Assembly: GCF_036075115.1 (NCBI RefSeq)
Contig: NZ_CP107958.1
Span: 1,674,001-1,738,000 of the forward strand
Source of the DNA: Streptomyces sp. NBC_00377
GTDB lineage: Bacteria; Actinomycetota; Actinomycetes; Streptomycetales; Streptomycetaceae
DNA length: 64,000 nucleotides
Direction of reading: 5' to 3'
The notes under the pieces: model-generated
Database searches by the model: none
Told to the model about the DNA's origin: nothing
The model's input: the letters and a program-made list of their open reading frames with translations, nothing else
Made by a program: the position numbers and the translations under genes
Shown: positions 15,886 through 22,830 of the stretch, one piece after another
Position numbering within the stretch: the stretch's first letter is position 1
Layout of the letters: the number at the start of each line of letters is the position of its first letter

Positions 15886-16734
15886 TCACTCCCCGCCGCG
15901 CAGGATGGAGTTGCCCGCGTGGGTGGCGTCGGGGGCCGTCACGTCGAGGGTGAGCCGGCCGCTGAGTCCGTAGAAGGCCACGGGGTTGCGCCACAGGACG
16001 AGGTCGACGTCGTCCTCGGTGAAGCCCTGCTCGAGCATCAGGTCGGCGACCCTGCGGGTCTTGAGCGGGTCGCTTTTGCCCCAGTCCGCCGCGGAGTTGA
16101 CGAGGATCTTCTCCGGGCCGTACAGACGGAGGATCTCGGTCATGCGGGTCTCGTCCATCTTGGTGTCGGGATAGACGGAGAAGCCCAGCCAGCAGTCGGC
16201 GTCCTTCGCCTCTTTCACGGTGGTCTCATTGAGGTGGTCGAGCAGGACCCGGTCGGCGGGCACGGCGGATTCACGGACGACGTCGAGGGTGCGGCGCAGT
16301 CCGGCGAGCTTGTCGCGGTGCGGGGTGTGCACGAGGGCGGGCAGGGCGTGATCGGCGGCCAGCTGGAGCTGGGCGGCCAGGGCGTTGTCCTCGGCGGGGG
16401 TCATCGAGTCGTAGCCGATCTCGCCGACGGCGACGACGTGGTCCTTGACGAGATACCGCGGCAACTCCTCCAGGACGGCGGCGCAGCGCGGGTCGTTGGC
16501 CTCTTTGGGATTGAGGGCGAGCGCGCAGTGATGGGCGATGCCGTACTGCGCGGCCCGGAAGGGTTCCCAGCCGAGCAGCGAGTCGAAGTAGTCGAGGAAC
16601 GAGGCGGACGAGGTACGGGGCTGCCCCAGCCAGAAGGCCGGCTCGACGACGGCACGGACGCCCGCCGAGTGCATCGCCTGGTAGTCGTCGGTGGTGCGCG
16701 AGGTCATGTGGATGTGGGGGTCGAAGATGCGCAT
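15886..16734 (-). CDS. eboB: TatD family metal-dependent hydrolase (EboB-like)
   Basis: 282 residues from the ATG at 16734, which overlaps the EboA stop (ATGA). It is an amidohydrolase-fold TIM barrel: metal ligands HxH at residues 7-9 (FDPHIHMTSR), a central glutamate (VAVGEIGYD), histidines in HTPHRDK and LLDHLNET, and a late aspartate (NSAADWGKSDP). TatD-like proteins hydrolyse phosphoesters or amides; this subgroup is found in ebo clusters as EboB. An earlier in-frame start would overlap EboA by hundreds of bases and is rejected. Confidence 0.9.
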   Translation of the reverse strand: MRIFDPHIHMTSRTTDDYQAMHSAGVRAVVEPAFWLGQPRTSSASFLDYFDSLLGWEPFRAAQYGIAHHCALALNPKEANDPRCAAVLEELPRYLVKDHVVAVGEIGYDSMTPAEDNALAAQLQLAADHALPALVHTPHRDKLAGLRRTLDVVRESAVPADRVLLDHLNETTVKEAKDADCWLGFSVYPDTKMDETRMTEILRLYGPEKILVNSAADWGKSDPLKTRRVADLMLEQGFTEDDVDLVLWRNPVAFYGLSGRLTLDVTAPDATHAGNSILRGGE

Positions 16735-17609
16735 CAGGACTCCTTGCCGTGGGGGTGGGCCGGGCGAGGGGAACTGCCCGTGCCAGGGGGGTCCGTGCGG
16801 TGAGGGTCTGTGGGGCGGGGATGTGCGGGGTGGAGGTTCGTGGGGTGGAGGTCCGGGTTTCTCGGGGTGGGCCGTTCGGGGCCGGTCGGTCCCGCCGGCC
16901 TTCTGGTCGGCGGCGAGGTCGGGGGCGCGGCGGATGGGGCGGATGATTCCGCGCGGGTCAGGGTCAGGACCCGGTGCAGGTCCGGGGGGACGGGGCGGCC
17001 CGCGGCGGTGCGTTCGGAGGCGTAGTCGCGGAGCATGCGGGCGAGTTCGGCGTCGCCGCGGGCGCGTTGTCCGAGACCCGCCACCTCCTCGACGGGCACT
17101 CCGGCGAACAGGCACTTCAGGACGGCGTGGCGCCAGGCGTGGGCGTCGAGGTGGCGGGCGGCGTAGGGGCCGACGGCGGCGGCCAGGAGCCGCGTGTCGT
17201 GGGTGCGCAGCGCGTCCTCCACCAGCGGGAGGGCATCGGGTCCGGGCACGAGGTGGGACAGGGCGTGCAGGACCGCGCGACGCTCGTCGGCGGTGCCCTG
17301 GGCGTAGACGCGGGCCAGGGAGTCCGGGTCGGCGCGGGCGGCGCGCAGGATGAGCACCCGGGCGGCGTCGGCGTACCGGGCGCCGCAGCGGCGCCCGGCC
17401 TCGGCGAGACGCAACTCCCAGACCGAGATGGGGCCATGGGTGCCCGGGTGGGCGGCGGCCTCGGCGAGCGCCTGCCCGAACCAGTCACGGGCGGCGGGGT
17501 CGAGGTGGACGTCGAGGTGCCTGTGCAGGGCGTCGAGGGGCGTGAGGGCCGGGGTGGTGCCCTCGTGTCCCGCATCCGGGGCCGCCGGGGCGACGTGGGG
17601 AGGGGTCAT
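16734..17609 (-). CDS. eboA: EboA domain-containing protein
   Basis: 291 residues. Roughly the first 215 are an alpha-helical EboA domain (LDALHRHLDVHLDPAARDWFGQALAEAAAHPG, then repeat-like helices such as RRAVLHALSHLVPGPDALPLVEDALRTHD). The last about 75 residues are almost entirely Pro, Thr, His and Arg and look disordered. EboA has no known enzymatic activity and is always found with the other ebo genes. Both ends overlap neighbours by ATGA, so it is coupled to the TIM-barrel gene upstream and EboB downstream. Confidence 0.88.
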   Translation of the reverse strand: MTPPHVAPAAPDAGHEGTTPALTPLDALHRHLDVHLDPAARDWFGQALAEAAAHPGTHGPISVWELRLAEAGRRCGARYADAARVLILRAARADPDSLARVYAQGTADERRAVLHALSHLVPGPDALPLVEDALRTHDTRLLAAAVGPYAARHLDAHAWRHAVLKCLFAGVPVEEVAGLGQRARGDAELARMLRDYASERTAAGRPVPPDLHRVLTLTRAESSAPSAAPPTSPPTRRPAGPTGPERPTPRNPDLHPTNLHPAHPRPTDPHRTDPPGTGSSPRPAHPHGKES

Positions 17610-18799
17610 GAGGTGCTGCTCCCTTCTGGGGTGACGGAGGGCTCGTCGGGTGGTGCGACGGTCGGGTCCGCGGCCGGGGAGGACCGGTGCGGGCGGCGGG
17701 CGGCCGAAGGAGGCCGCTGCCGGTCCCCGGCACCTGAGGCCGGGCAGACGGTGGAAGGACCGGCACCGGCACTCGTACCGCCACCACCGCCACCGCCACC
17801 ACCACCGGCAGTCGGAGCGGTGGCCGGGAGGGAGGAGGTGGGCGACTGCGGGCCGGGACGGCCGAGCGCTTCGGCGGCTGCCGCCGCGCGGCGGAGGAAC
17901 GGGAGGGAGGCTTCGGCGTGGTGAGGGCCGGCATGGGAATGACGGGGCAGTTCGACCACCGTCAGTCCGCGGTAGCCCGTGTCGGCGAGGGCGGCGAGGA
18001 CGGGCAGGAAGTCGATCTCGCCGTCTCCCAGGGGAAGGTGTTCGTGAACGTCACGGCGCATGTCCTCGATCTGGACGTGGCACAGCCAGGGCGCCGCGGC
18101 GCGTACGCAGTCGGCGGGCGCGAGCGGCTCGAGGCACTGGCAGTGGCCGATGTCCAGGGTGAGCCCGAGGAACGCGGGATCGTCCAGGGTGCGGCGGAGC
18201 CGATGGAAGTCGGCGAGGGTCGCGAGCAGGTGACCGGGTTCGGGTTCGACGGCGAGGGGGATGCCGGCGCAGGTCGCGGCGTCCAGGACGGGGGCGATGG
18301 CGTCGGCGAGGCGCTGCCATGCGGCGTCCGGATCCGTTCCCGGCGGGAGGGTGCCGCTGAAGCAGTGGACGGCGTGCGCACCGAGATCGCCCGCGATCCG
18401 AACGGCCCGGAGGAGCAGGTCGACGCGGCGGGCGCGGTCGTCCGGTTCGGCATCCAGGAGGGAGGGGCCGTGCTTGCGGCGCGGGTCGAGGACATAGCGC
18501 GCACCTGTCTCCACGGTGACGTCCAGCCCGAGCGCGTCCAGTCGGCGCGCTGTGCGGCGGGTGCGGGCGGCGACGTCCGGGGCGAGCGGGTCGAGGTGCA
18601 TGTGGTCGAGCGTCAGTCCGACGCCGTCGTAGCCGAGATCGGCCAGCAGGGCGAGCGCGTCGTCGAGGCGCAGATCGGCGAGGCCGTTGGTGCCGTAGCC
18701 GAAGCGGAGTGGTGGCAGGGGCGCGCGCGGGGGCGGGGCTTTCAGCTGCCGGGTGCGCTCCCGGGTATCGCTCCCGTGGCCTCGGTGTCCGAGGTTCAA
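17606..18799 (-). CDS. TIM-barrel sugar phosphate isomerase/epimerase-like protein of the ebo operon
   Basis: 397 residues. The core (about 30-310) is an AP-endonuclease-2/xylose-isomerase TIM barrel: FGYGTNGLADLRLDDALALL, VTVETGARYVLDP, AVEPEPGHLLATL, LTLDIGHCQCLEP, HVQIEDMRRDVHEHLPLGDGEIDF. It is distinct from EboE and so a second isomerase-like enzyme in the operon. The C-terminal about 75 residues are low-complexity, including a run of ten glycines (repeat at 17778-17808). The start is a TTG whose TGA overlap with the prenyltransferase stop is exact. The TTG may limit expression. Confidence 0.82.
   Translation of the reverse strand: MNLGHRGHGSDTRERTRQLKAPPPRAPLPPLRFGYGTNGLADLRLDDALALLADLGYDGVGLTLDHMHLDPLAPDVAARTRRTARRLDALGLDVTVETGARYVLDPRRKHGPSLLDAEPDDRARRVDLLLRAVRIAGDLGAHAVHCFSGTLPPGTDPDAAWQRLADAIAPVLDAATCAGIPLAVEPEPGHLLATLADFHRLRRTLDDPAFLGLTLDIGHCQCLEPLAPADCVRAAAPWLCHVQIEDMRRDVHEHLPLGDGEIDFLPVLAALADTGYRGLTVVELPRHSHAGPHHAEASLPFLRRAAAAAEALGRPGPQSPTSSLPATAPTAGGGGGGGGGGTSAGAGPSTVCPASGAGDRQRPPSAARRPHRSSPAADPTVAPPDEPSVTPEGSSTS
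17778..17808. repeat. Trinucleotide repeat encoding polyglycine
   Basis: A run of CCA/CCG triplets on the plus strand encodes a continuous ten-glycine run on the minus strand in the C-terminal tail of the TIM-barrel protein. Such a microsatellite may change length by slippage without breaking the frame. Confidence 0.9.
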
Positions 18800-20082
18800 G
18801 TGATGCTCACCCGCCTCGCGAGTCGTCGGGCGACCGGCGCCAGGGCTGCCGTGATCAGCGCGGTGGCGGTGGCTCCGGAGCGGGCCATGAGGGCTGCCTG
18901 GAGGGGAATGGTGGCGCGGATGCCGGCGCCGACGGCCCGCTGGGTGAGCGGGGGTGACGGATTGAGGGAGGCGTGCAGATAGGCACGGGCCGTGGCGGCG
19001 GCGTAGGCGGTGGCGAGCACGGAGGTGAGGGGCGCGGACGAGTGGTGGGCCGGGCGGTGGCCTGCCCGGCCTCGCGGCTGATGACGGCCGGGTGCCTCTT
19101 CACCGGGTGACCGGCGGTTCGACGACCGGCGGTTCGACGACCGGCAGTTCCGCGACAGGTGGTTCTGCGACAGGTGGTGCGGTGGCCCGCCGGGTGGCAG
19201 TGGGCGGTGCAACAGCCAGGTCAATGCCCCTGTGGTGGCCAGCGCCGCCAGGGCGGCCGTCGGCGTGCCCTCATGGGTCTCCTGGCGGGACAGGTTCGTG
19301 ACCGCGCACGTGTGTGTGGCGAGGAGAGCCGCGGAGGCGAGGGCCGGGCGGGTGCGGCCCCCGGTGGCCGCGGCACCGAGGAGAAGGTCCAGGCCCCGGG
19401 CGGCCGCCATGGCGAACGGGCCCGCGGGCGTGTGCTTCAGGGCGAGGTCGTAGGACCAGACGGTCACTGCGAGGGGAGCCGCGATCGTCAGGGCGGGGCG
19501 GCCTGCCCGTGCGGCGAGGGCGAGGCCGGCCGCGGTGAAGGCGCAGGCCACGGTGAAGGCGGTGGTGGGGCTGACGCGGCCGGAGGGAAGGGGACGGTGG
19601 GGGCGCTCGGCAGCGTCCTCCGCCCGGTCCGCCCAGTCGTTGAGCACCATGCCGGCCTCGTACAGGCAGAGGGAGGAGCCGATGGCGAGCAGGGTCCGGT
19701 GGCCGGGGGGCGCGCAGAGCGCGCCCGCGCCCGCCAGTGCGTCGCCGGGCACCGTGAACAGCGCGGGCACCCGCAGCAGTTCGGCCCAGGCCCGCACGCG
19801 GGCACGGCCGGTCGCCGCGGCATCGCCCGTCGCGGCCGCCTGCCCGTGCGACGTCCCGGAAGCCGAAGCCCCCCGGCTGCCGGTCTGCGCGTCCGCCGTA
19901 CAGGCTCCCGATGCCGCCCGGCTGTCACTGGCGCACTCGTCCGCCGTCCCCCCGTCCCTCTCCACCCGACCGTCAGCCGTACCGGCGCCCGGAGCTGCCC
20001 GACCGTCGGCCCGTCCCTGCGGTCCGGTGGCGGCCGGGATCACCCGTCCGACGGCTCGACGCACCGCTCGGTCCCGGCTCAT
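18796..20082 (-). CDS. eboC: UbiA family prenyltransferase (EboC-like)
   Basis: 428 residues. After about 90 residues of Ala/Gly/Thr-rich low complexity, a UbiA domain begins (WAELLRVPALFTVPGDALAGAGAL). The first Asp-rich motif is NDWADRAED, followed by PHRPLPSGRVS; the second motif region is weaker (YDLALKHT). Many hydrophobic helices show an integral membrane protein. UbiA enzymes transfer prenyl chains to cyclic or sugar acceptors, so this enzyme may lipid-link the product of the cyclase encoded next to it. A loop near residues 275-320 is expanded by an in-frame 15-base minisatellite. The ATG overlaps the cyclase stop. Confidence 0.87.
   Translation of the reverse strand: MSRDRAVRRAVGRVIPAATGPQGRADGRAAPGAGTADGRVERDGGTADECASDSRAASGACTADAQTGSRGASASGTSHGQAAATGDAAATGRARVRAWAELLRVPALFTVPGDALAGAGALCAPPGHRTLLAIGSSLCLYEAGMVLNDWADRAEDAAERPHRPLPSGRVSPTTAFTVACAFTAAGLALAARAGRPALTIAAPLAVTVWSYDLALKHTPAGPFAMAAARGLDLLLGAAATGGRTRPALASAALLATHTCAVTNLSRQETHEGTPTAALAALATTGALTWLLHRPLPPGGPPHHLSQNHLSRNCRSSNRRSSNRRSPGEEAPGRHQPRGRAGHRPAHHSSAPLTSVLATAYAAATARAYLHASLNPSPPLTQRAVGAGIRATIPLQAALMARSGATATALITAALAPVARRLARRVSIT
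19111..19170. repeat. In-frame 15-bp minisatellite inside the UbiA gene
   Basis: Four tandem 15-base units: two identical copies of CCGGCGGTTCGACGA, then two diverged copies. On the minus strand they encode Ser/Asn/Arg-rich pentapeptides (SSNRR, SSNRR and variants) in a loop between membrane helices. The unit length is a multiple of three, so the array can vary without frameshift. Confidence 0.9.
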
Positions 20083-21284
20083 TCCGCGTCCACGCCGGAC
20101 CTCGTGGCGTGATCGCGCCGTGCCGCGGGCGTCTGTGCTCGGTCGGGCTCCCCGGCCGCGGCGCGGCCGGCGGTCAGCCGTCGGGCGAACCGTTCCAGTT
20201 GCGCGTGCTGTTCCGCCAGGGCCGAGGGCGCCTCGCCCACGGGGTCCTTGAAGAAGAAGGCGAGTTCGGTGAGCGGTCCGGACAAACCGGCTTCGTGGGC
20301 CCGGGCGGCGAGGCGGGCCAGATCGAGGACGAGGGGGGCCGCCAGCGCGGAGTCGCAGCCCTGCCAGATGGTCTGGAGGATCATGCGGGTGCCCAGGAAT
20401 CCGTCGAAGGCGACGTGGTCCCAGGCGGTCTTCCAGTCCCCCAGTGCCGGGACGTCGTCGATGTGGACCCGGCCCTCCGGGGTGGTGCCGAGGGTGTCGG
20501 CGAGGACGCGTTCCTTGCCGGCGTTCTTCGCCTCGGCGGCCGCCGGGTCGGCCAGGGCGGCTCCGTCACCGCCGCCGAGGAGGTTGGTGCCGGACCAGGC
20601 CCGGACAGCGAGCGCCCGCTGGGTGAACATGGGTCCCAGGGCGGAACGCAGCAGAGTCTGGCCGGTCTTCCCGTCGCGGCCGGCGTACGGCAGACCGCTC
20701 GACTCCGCCGGGCCCGCAAGGGCCGGGTGGTGCAGTCCCGTGGAGGGCGTGAAGTTCACGTACGCGCAGCCGGCGCGGAGAGCGGCGGCCGCGTACAGCG
20801 AGCTCGGCGGCAGCGTGGGGCCGGTCGCCGCCGGTTCCGTGGAGGCCACGTTCACCACCACGGCGCGTGCCAGACCGCACCGGCGCACGAAGTCACGCAG
20901 GTCCGCGGCGAACGCCCCGATCAGTTGCTCGTCGTCGCGGGTGTCCCCGGGCGCAGGGCCTCCCGGTCTGATCTCCCGGTCGGCGGCGTCGAGTTCGGCC
21001 GCGACGGCCGCGGGAAGGCCCACCGGGAGGACTCCCCCGGCCGCGAGCTGCTCGGCACGTTTGGGCAGAGGACAGTCGCTGGTGTCGTGTCCGCCGAAGA
21101 CGAGGGAGGACAGGTCGGGCAAGCCGCTTCCGGCGAAGACGGGCGCCTCGGTGACCAGGCCCGTCGGAGGGTGCAGGCCGGCCGTCAGGGCGGCGCACCC
21201 CGCGACCACCGTGGTGGCCACGGAACCGCGGGCTCCGACCAGCCAGACGCCGACACGCGGGGGACGGGAAAGGGACGCGGACAT
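20079..21284 (-). CDS. Inositol-3-phosphate synthase family protein (Ino1-like cyclase) at the head of the ebo operon
   Basis: 401 residues from the ATG at 21284, preceded by AAGGAGG. The NAD-binding loop is WLVGARGSVATTVVAG; other landmarks of myo-inositol-phosphate synthases are SSLVFGGHDTSD, VNVASTEP, AYVNFTPST and AGRDGKTGQTLL (catalytic lysine region). These enzymes cyclise hexose 6-phosphates through NAD-dependent oxidation and aldol closure. It is quite diverged, so glucose-6-phosphate may not be the substrate. Standard ebo clusters instead carry EboD, a dehydroquinate-synthase-like sugar phosphate cyclase, so this gene may fill the same step. It is the first gene of the overlapping operon. 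Confidence 0.85.
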   Translation of the reverse strand: MSASLSRPPRVGVWLVGARGSVATTVVAGCAALTAGLHPPTGLVTEAPVFAGSGLPDLSSLVFGGHDTSDCPLPKRAEQLAAGGVLPVGLPAAVAAELDAADREIRPGGPAPGDTRDDEQLIGAFAADLRDFVRRCGLARAVVVNVASTEPAATGPTLPPSSLYAAAALRAGCAYVNFTPSTGLHHPALAGPAESSGLPYAGRDGKTGQTLLRSALGPMFTQRALAVRAWSGTNLLGGGDGAALADPAAAEAKNAGKERVLADTLGTTPEGRVHIDDVPALGDWKTAWDHVAFDGFLGTRMILQTIWQGCDSALAAPLVLDLARLAARAHEAGLSGPLTELAFFFKDPVGEAPSALAEQHAQLERFARRLTAGRAAAGEPDRAQTPAARRDHATRSGVDAE

Positions 21285-21316
21285 GGGCAGCCTCCTTGTC
21301 GTGCGTGAACCCCGGA

Positions 21317-21344
21317 GAACGAGAGGGGAGGAACGAGAGGGGAG
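21317..21344. repeat. Two tandem 14-bp purine-rich repeats
   Basis: GAACGAGAGGGGAG occurs twice without interruption about 33 bases upstream of the cyclase start, in the region that should hold the ebo operon promoter. One strand is all purine apart from a single C per unit. It could affect promoter strength, but nothing proves it. Confidence 0.8.
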
Positions 21345-21410
21345 GAAGGGAGAAGGCGGACGGGTGGGAGAGGGCCGGAGGCGGCGCCGCGAAGCGCCGG
21401 TGGGTGGAGA

Positions 21411-21444
21411 CGGCGGGCGGGGGTCCGGCGTCCCCCGCCCGCCG
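21411..21444 (-). terminator. 13-bp GC-only hairpin after the ThuA/DUF1080 gene
   Basis: The arms 21411-21423 and 21432-21444 are perfectly complementary over 13 G/C bases with an 8-base loop. It sits 4 bases beyond the stop of the 21449 gene and so separates the sugar locus from the ebo operon. Confidence 0.8.
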
Positions 21445-21448
21445 CCGT

Positions 21449-22819
21449 TCAGCCGCCCTCGACGGGCAGTTCCTTGATCCGGACGTCGCGGAAGGACACC
21501 TGGTCGTCGGCTCCGTGGTTCTGCAAGCCGAGGTGTCCGTCGCGCAGACTCCGCGACGGGTCCGTGTTGGTGAAATCGTTGATCTTGACGCCGTTGAGCC
21601 AGACCCGCAGACGTTCGCCCTCCACCCGGATCTCGAAGGTGTTCCACTCCCCGGGCGGGTTCAGCGCACGGTCCCGTTTCTTCAGGTCCGCGGAGGCGAA
21701 GCCGTACACCGAGCCGGTGGTCTTCTCCGGGACGTCCGTGGCGTCGATCTGGATCTCGTAGCCGTTGTCCACGGCGGACCACGGGTCGTCCGACGGCGGG
21801 AAGCCCACGAACACACCGGAGTTGTCGTCACCGGAGTCGCCCGGACCGCCGACCGTGGTCTTCCAGTCGAGCTTCAGGGAGTACGCCCCGAAGCTCCGAC
21901 CGGCGTACCAGAGGAGGCCCATGCCGCCGGTCGACGTCAGGGTGCCGTCGTCGGACAGGGTGAAGGAGCCGGGCCCGGCCTGCCGCCAGCCTTCCAGGGT
22001 GGTGCCGTCGAAGAGCGGACGGTATCCGTTCTCCGGTCGGCAGTCCGCCTGCACCTCGGCGGCCGCGTACCGGATACCGCCCAGCAGATGACCGCGGAAC
22101 GCCGGATCCGCGTAGGACTCCTTCGTGTGGCCGCCGCCGGTGTAGAAGGCGCGGCCGCCCTGATAGGGCCGGCACCAGGCGATCGGGTGATCGCCGTTCA
22201 TGGTGCCGCCCGTGTAGGAATCCTCGTCGAGCGAGGCCAGGACGTGCACCTCCTCGCGTGGGTTGGAGCGGTAGTCGTACCACTCGTCGGTGCGGTTCCA
22301 GGTGCGGGCGAGGCCCGAGGTCGCCGGGTGGGCCCGGTCCTCGACGACGACCCTCGCGGGCTGGATCGCCGGGTGCGAGCGGAACCAGGCGCCGACGAGC
22401 CCGCCGTAGAACGCCCAGTCGTACTCGGTGTCGGTCGCCGCGTGGACCCCGACATAGCCGCCGCCTTGCCGGATGTACGCCTCGAACGCCCGCTGCTGGG
22501 CCGCGTCGAGGACGTCTCCGGTCGTCGACAGGAACACGACGGCGTCGTAGCGCCGCAGGTTCGCCGGCGTGAACGCTCCCGCGTCCTCGGTGGCGTCGAC
22601 TGCGAAACCGTCCGCCGCGCCGAGTTCGCGTACCGCGGTGACGCCGTCCGAGATCGAGTCGTGGCGGAATCCGGCGGTCTTGGAGAAGACCAGCACCCGT
22701 TTTCCGTTGCCCGGTTTCCCGCCGTCACCGGAGTGTGAGGCGGCGGGGCCCGAGACACCGCCGAGGAGCAGCGCCGCACCCGCGGCGACGGTGGCGATGG
22801 CGCGAAGTCTGCGTGTCAT
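21449..22819 (-). CDS. Secreted ThuA domain + DUF1080 (3-keto-disaccharide hydrolase) fusion protein
   Basis: 456 residues with an N-terminal signal peptide (about 1-28). Residues about 40-255 form a ThuA-like glutamine-amidotransferase fold (RVLVFSKTAGFRHDSI, GGGYVGVHAATDTEYDW, YTGGGHTKESY). Residues about 265-455 form a DUF1080 jelly roll (YRPLFDGTTLEGWRQ, DDNSGVFVGFPP, NGYEIQIDATDV, WNTFEIRVEGERLRVWLNG), Pfam's 3-keto-disaccharide hydrolase family. ThuA proteins act on 3-keto-trehalose and related keto-sugars, so both halves point to oxidised disaccharides or glycosides. The 12-base gap after the upstream gene suggests co-transcription. Substrate is inferred from families. Confidence 0.88.
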   Translation of the reverse strand: MTRRLRAIATVAAGAALLLGGVSGPAASHSGDGGKPGNGKRVLVFSKTAGFRHDSISDGVTAVRELGAADGFAVDATEDAGAFTPANLRRYDAVVFLSTTGDVLDAAQQRAFEAYIRQGGGYVGVHAATDTEYDWAFYGGLVGAWFRSHPAIQPARVVVEDRAHPATSGLARTWNRTDEWYDYRSNPREEVHVLASLDEDSYTGGTMNGDHPIAWCRPYQGGRAFYTGGGHTKESYADPAFRGHLLGGIRYAAAEVQADCRPENGYRPLFDGTTLEGWRQAGPGSFTLSDDGTLTSTGGMGLLWYAGRSFGAYSLKLDWKTTVGGPGDSGDDNSGVFVGFPPSDDPWSAVDNGYEIQIDATDVPEKTTGSVYGFASADLKKRDRALNPPGEWNTFEIRVEGERLRVWLNGVKINDFTNTDPSRSLRDGHLGLQNHGADDQVSFRDVRIKELPVEGG

Positions 22820-22830
22820 GTGCCCTCCTC

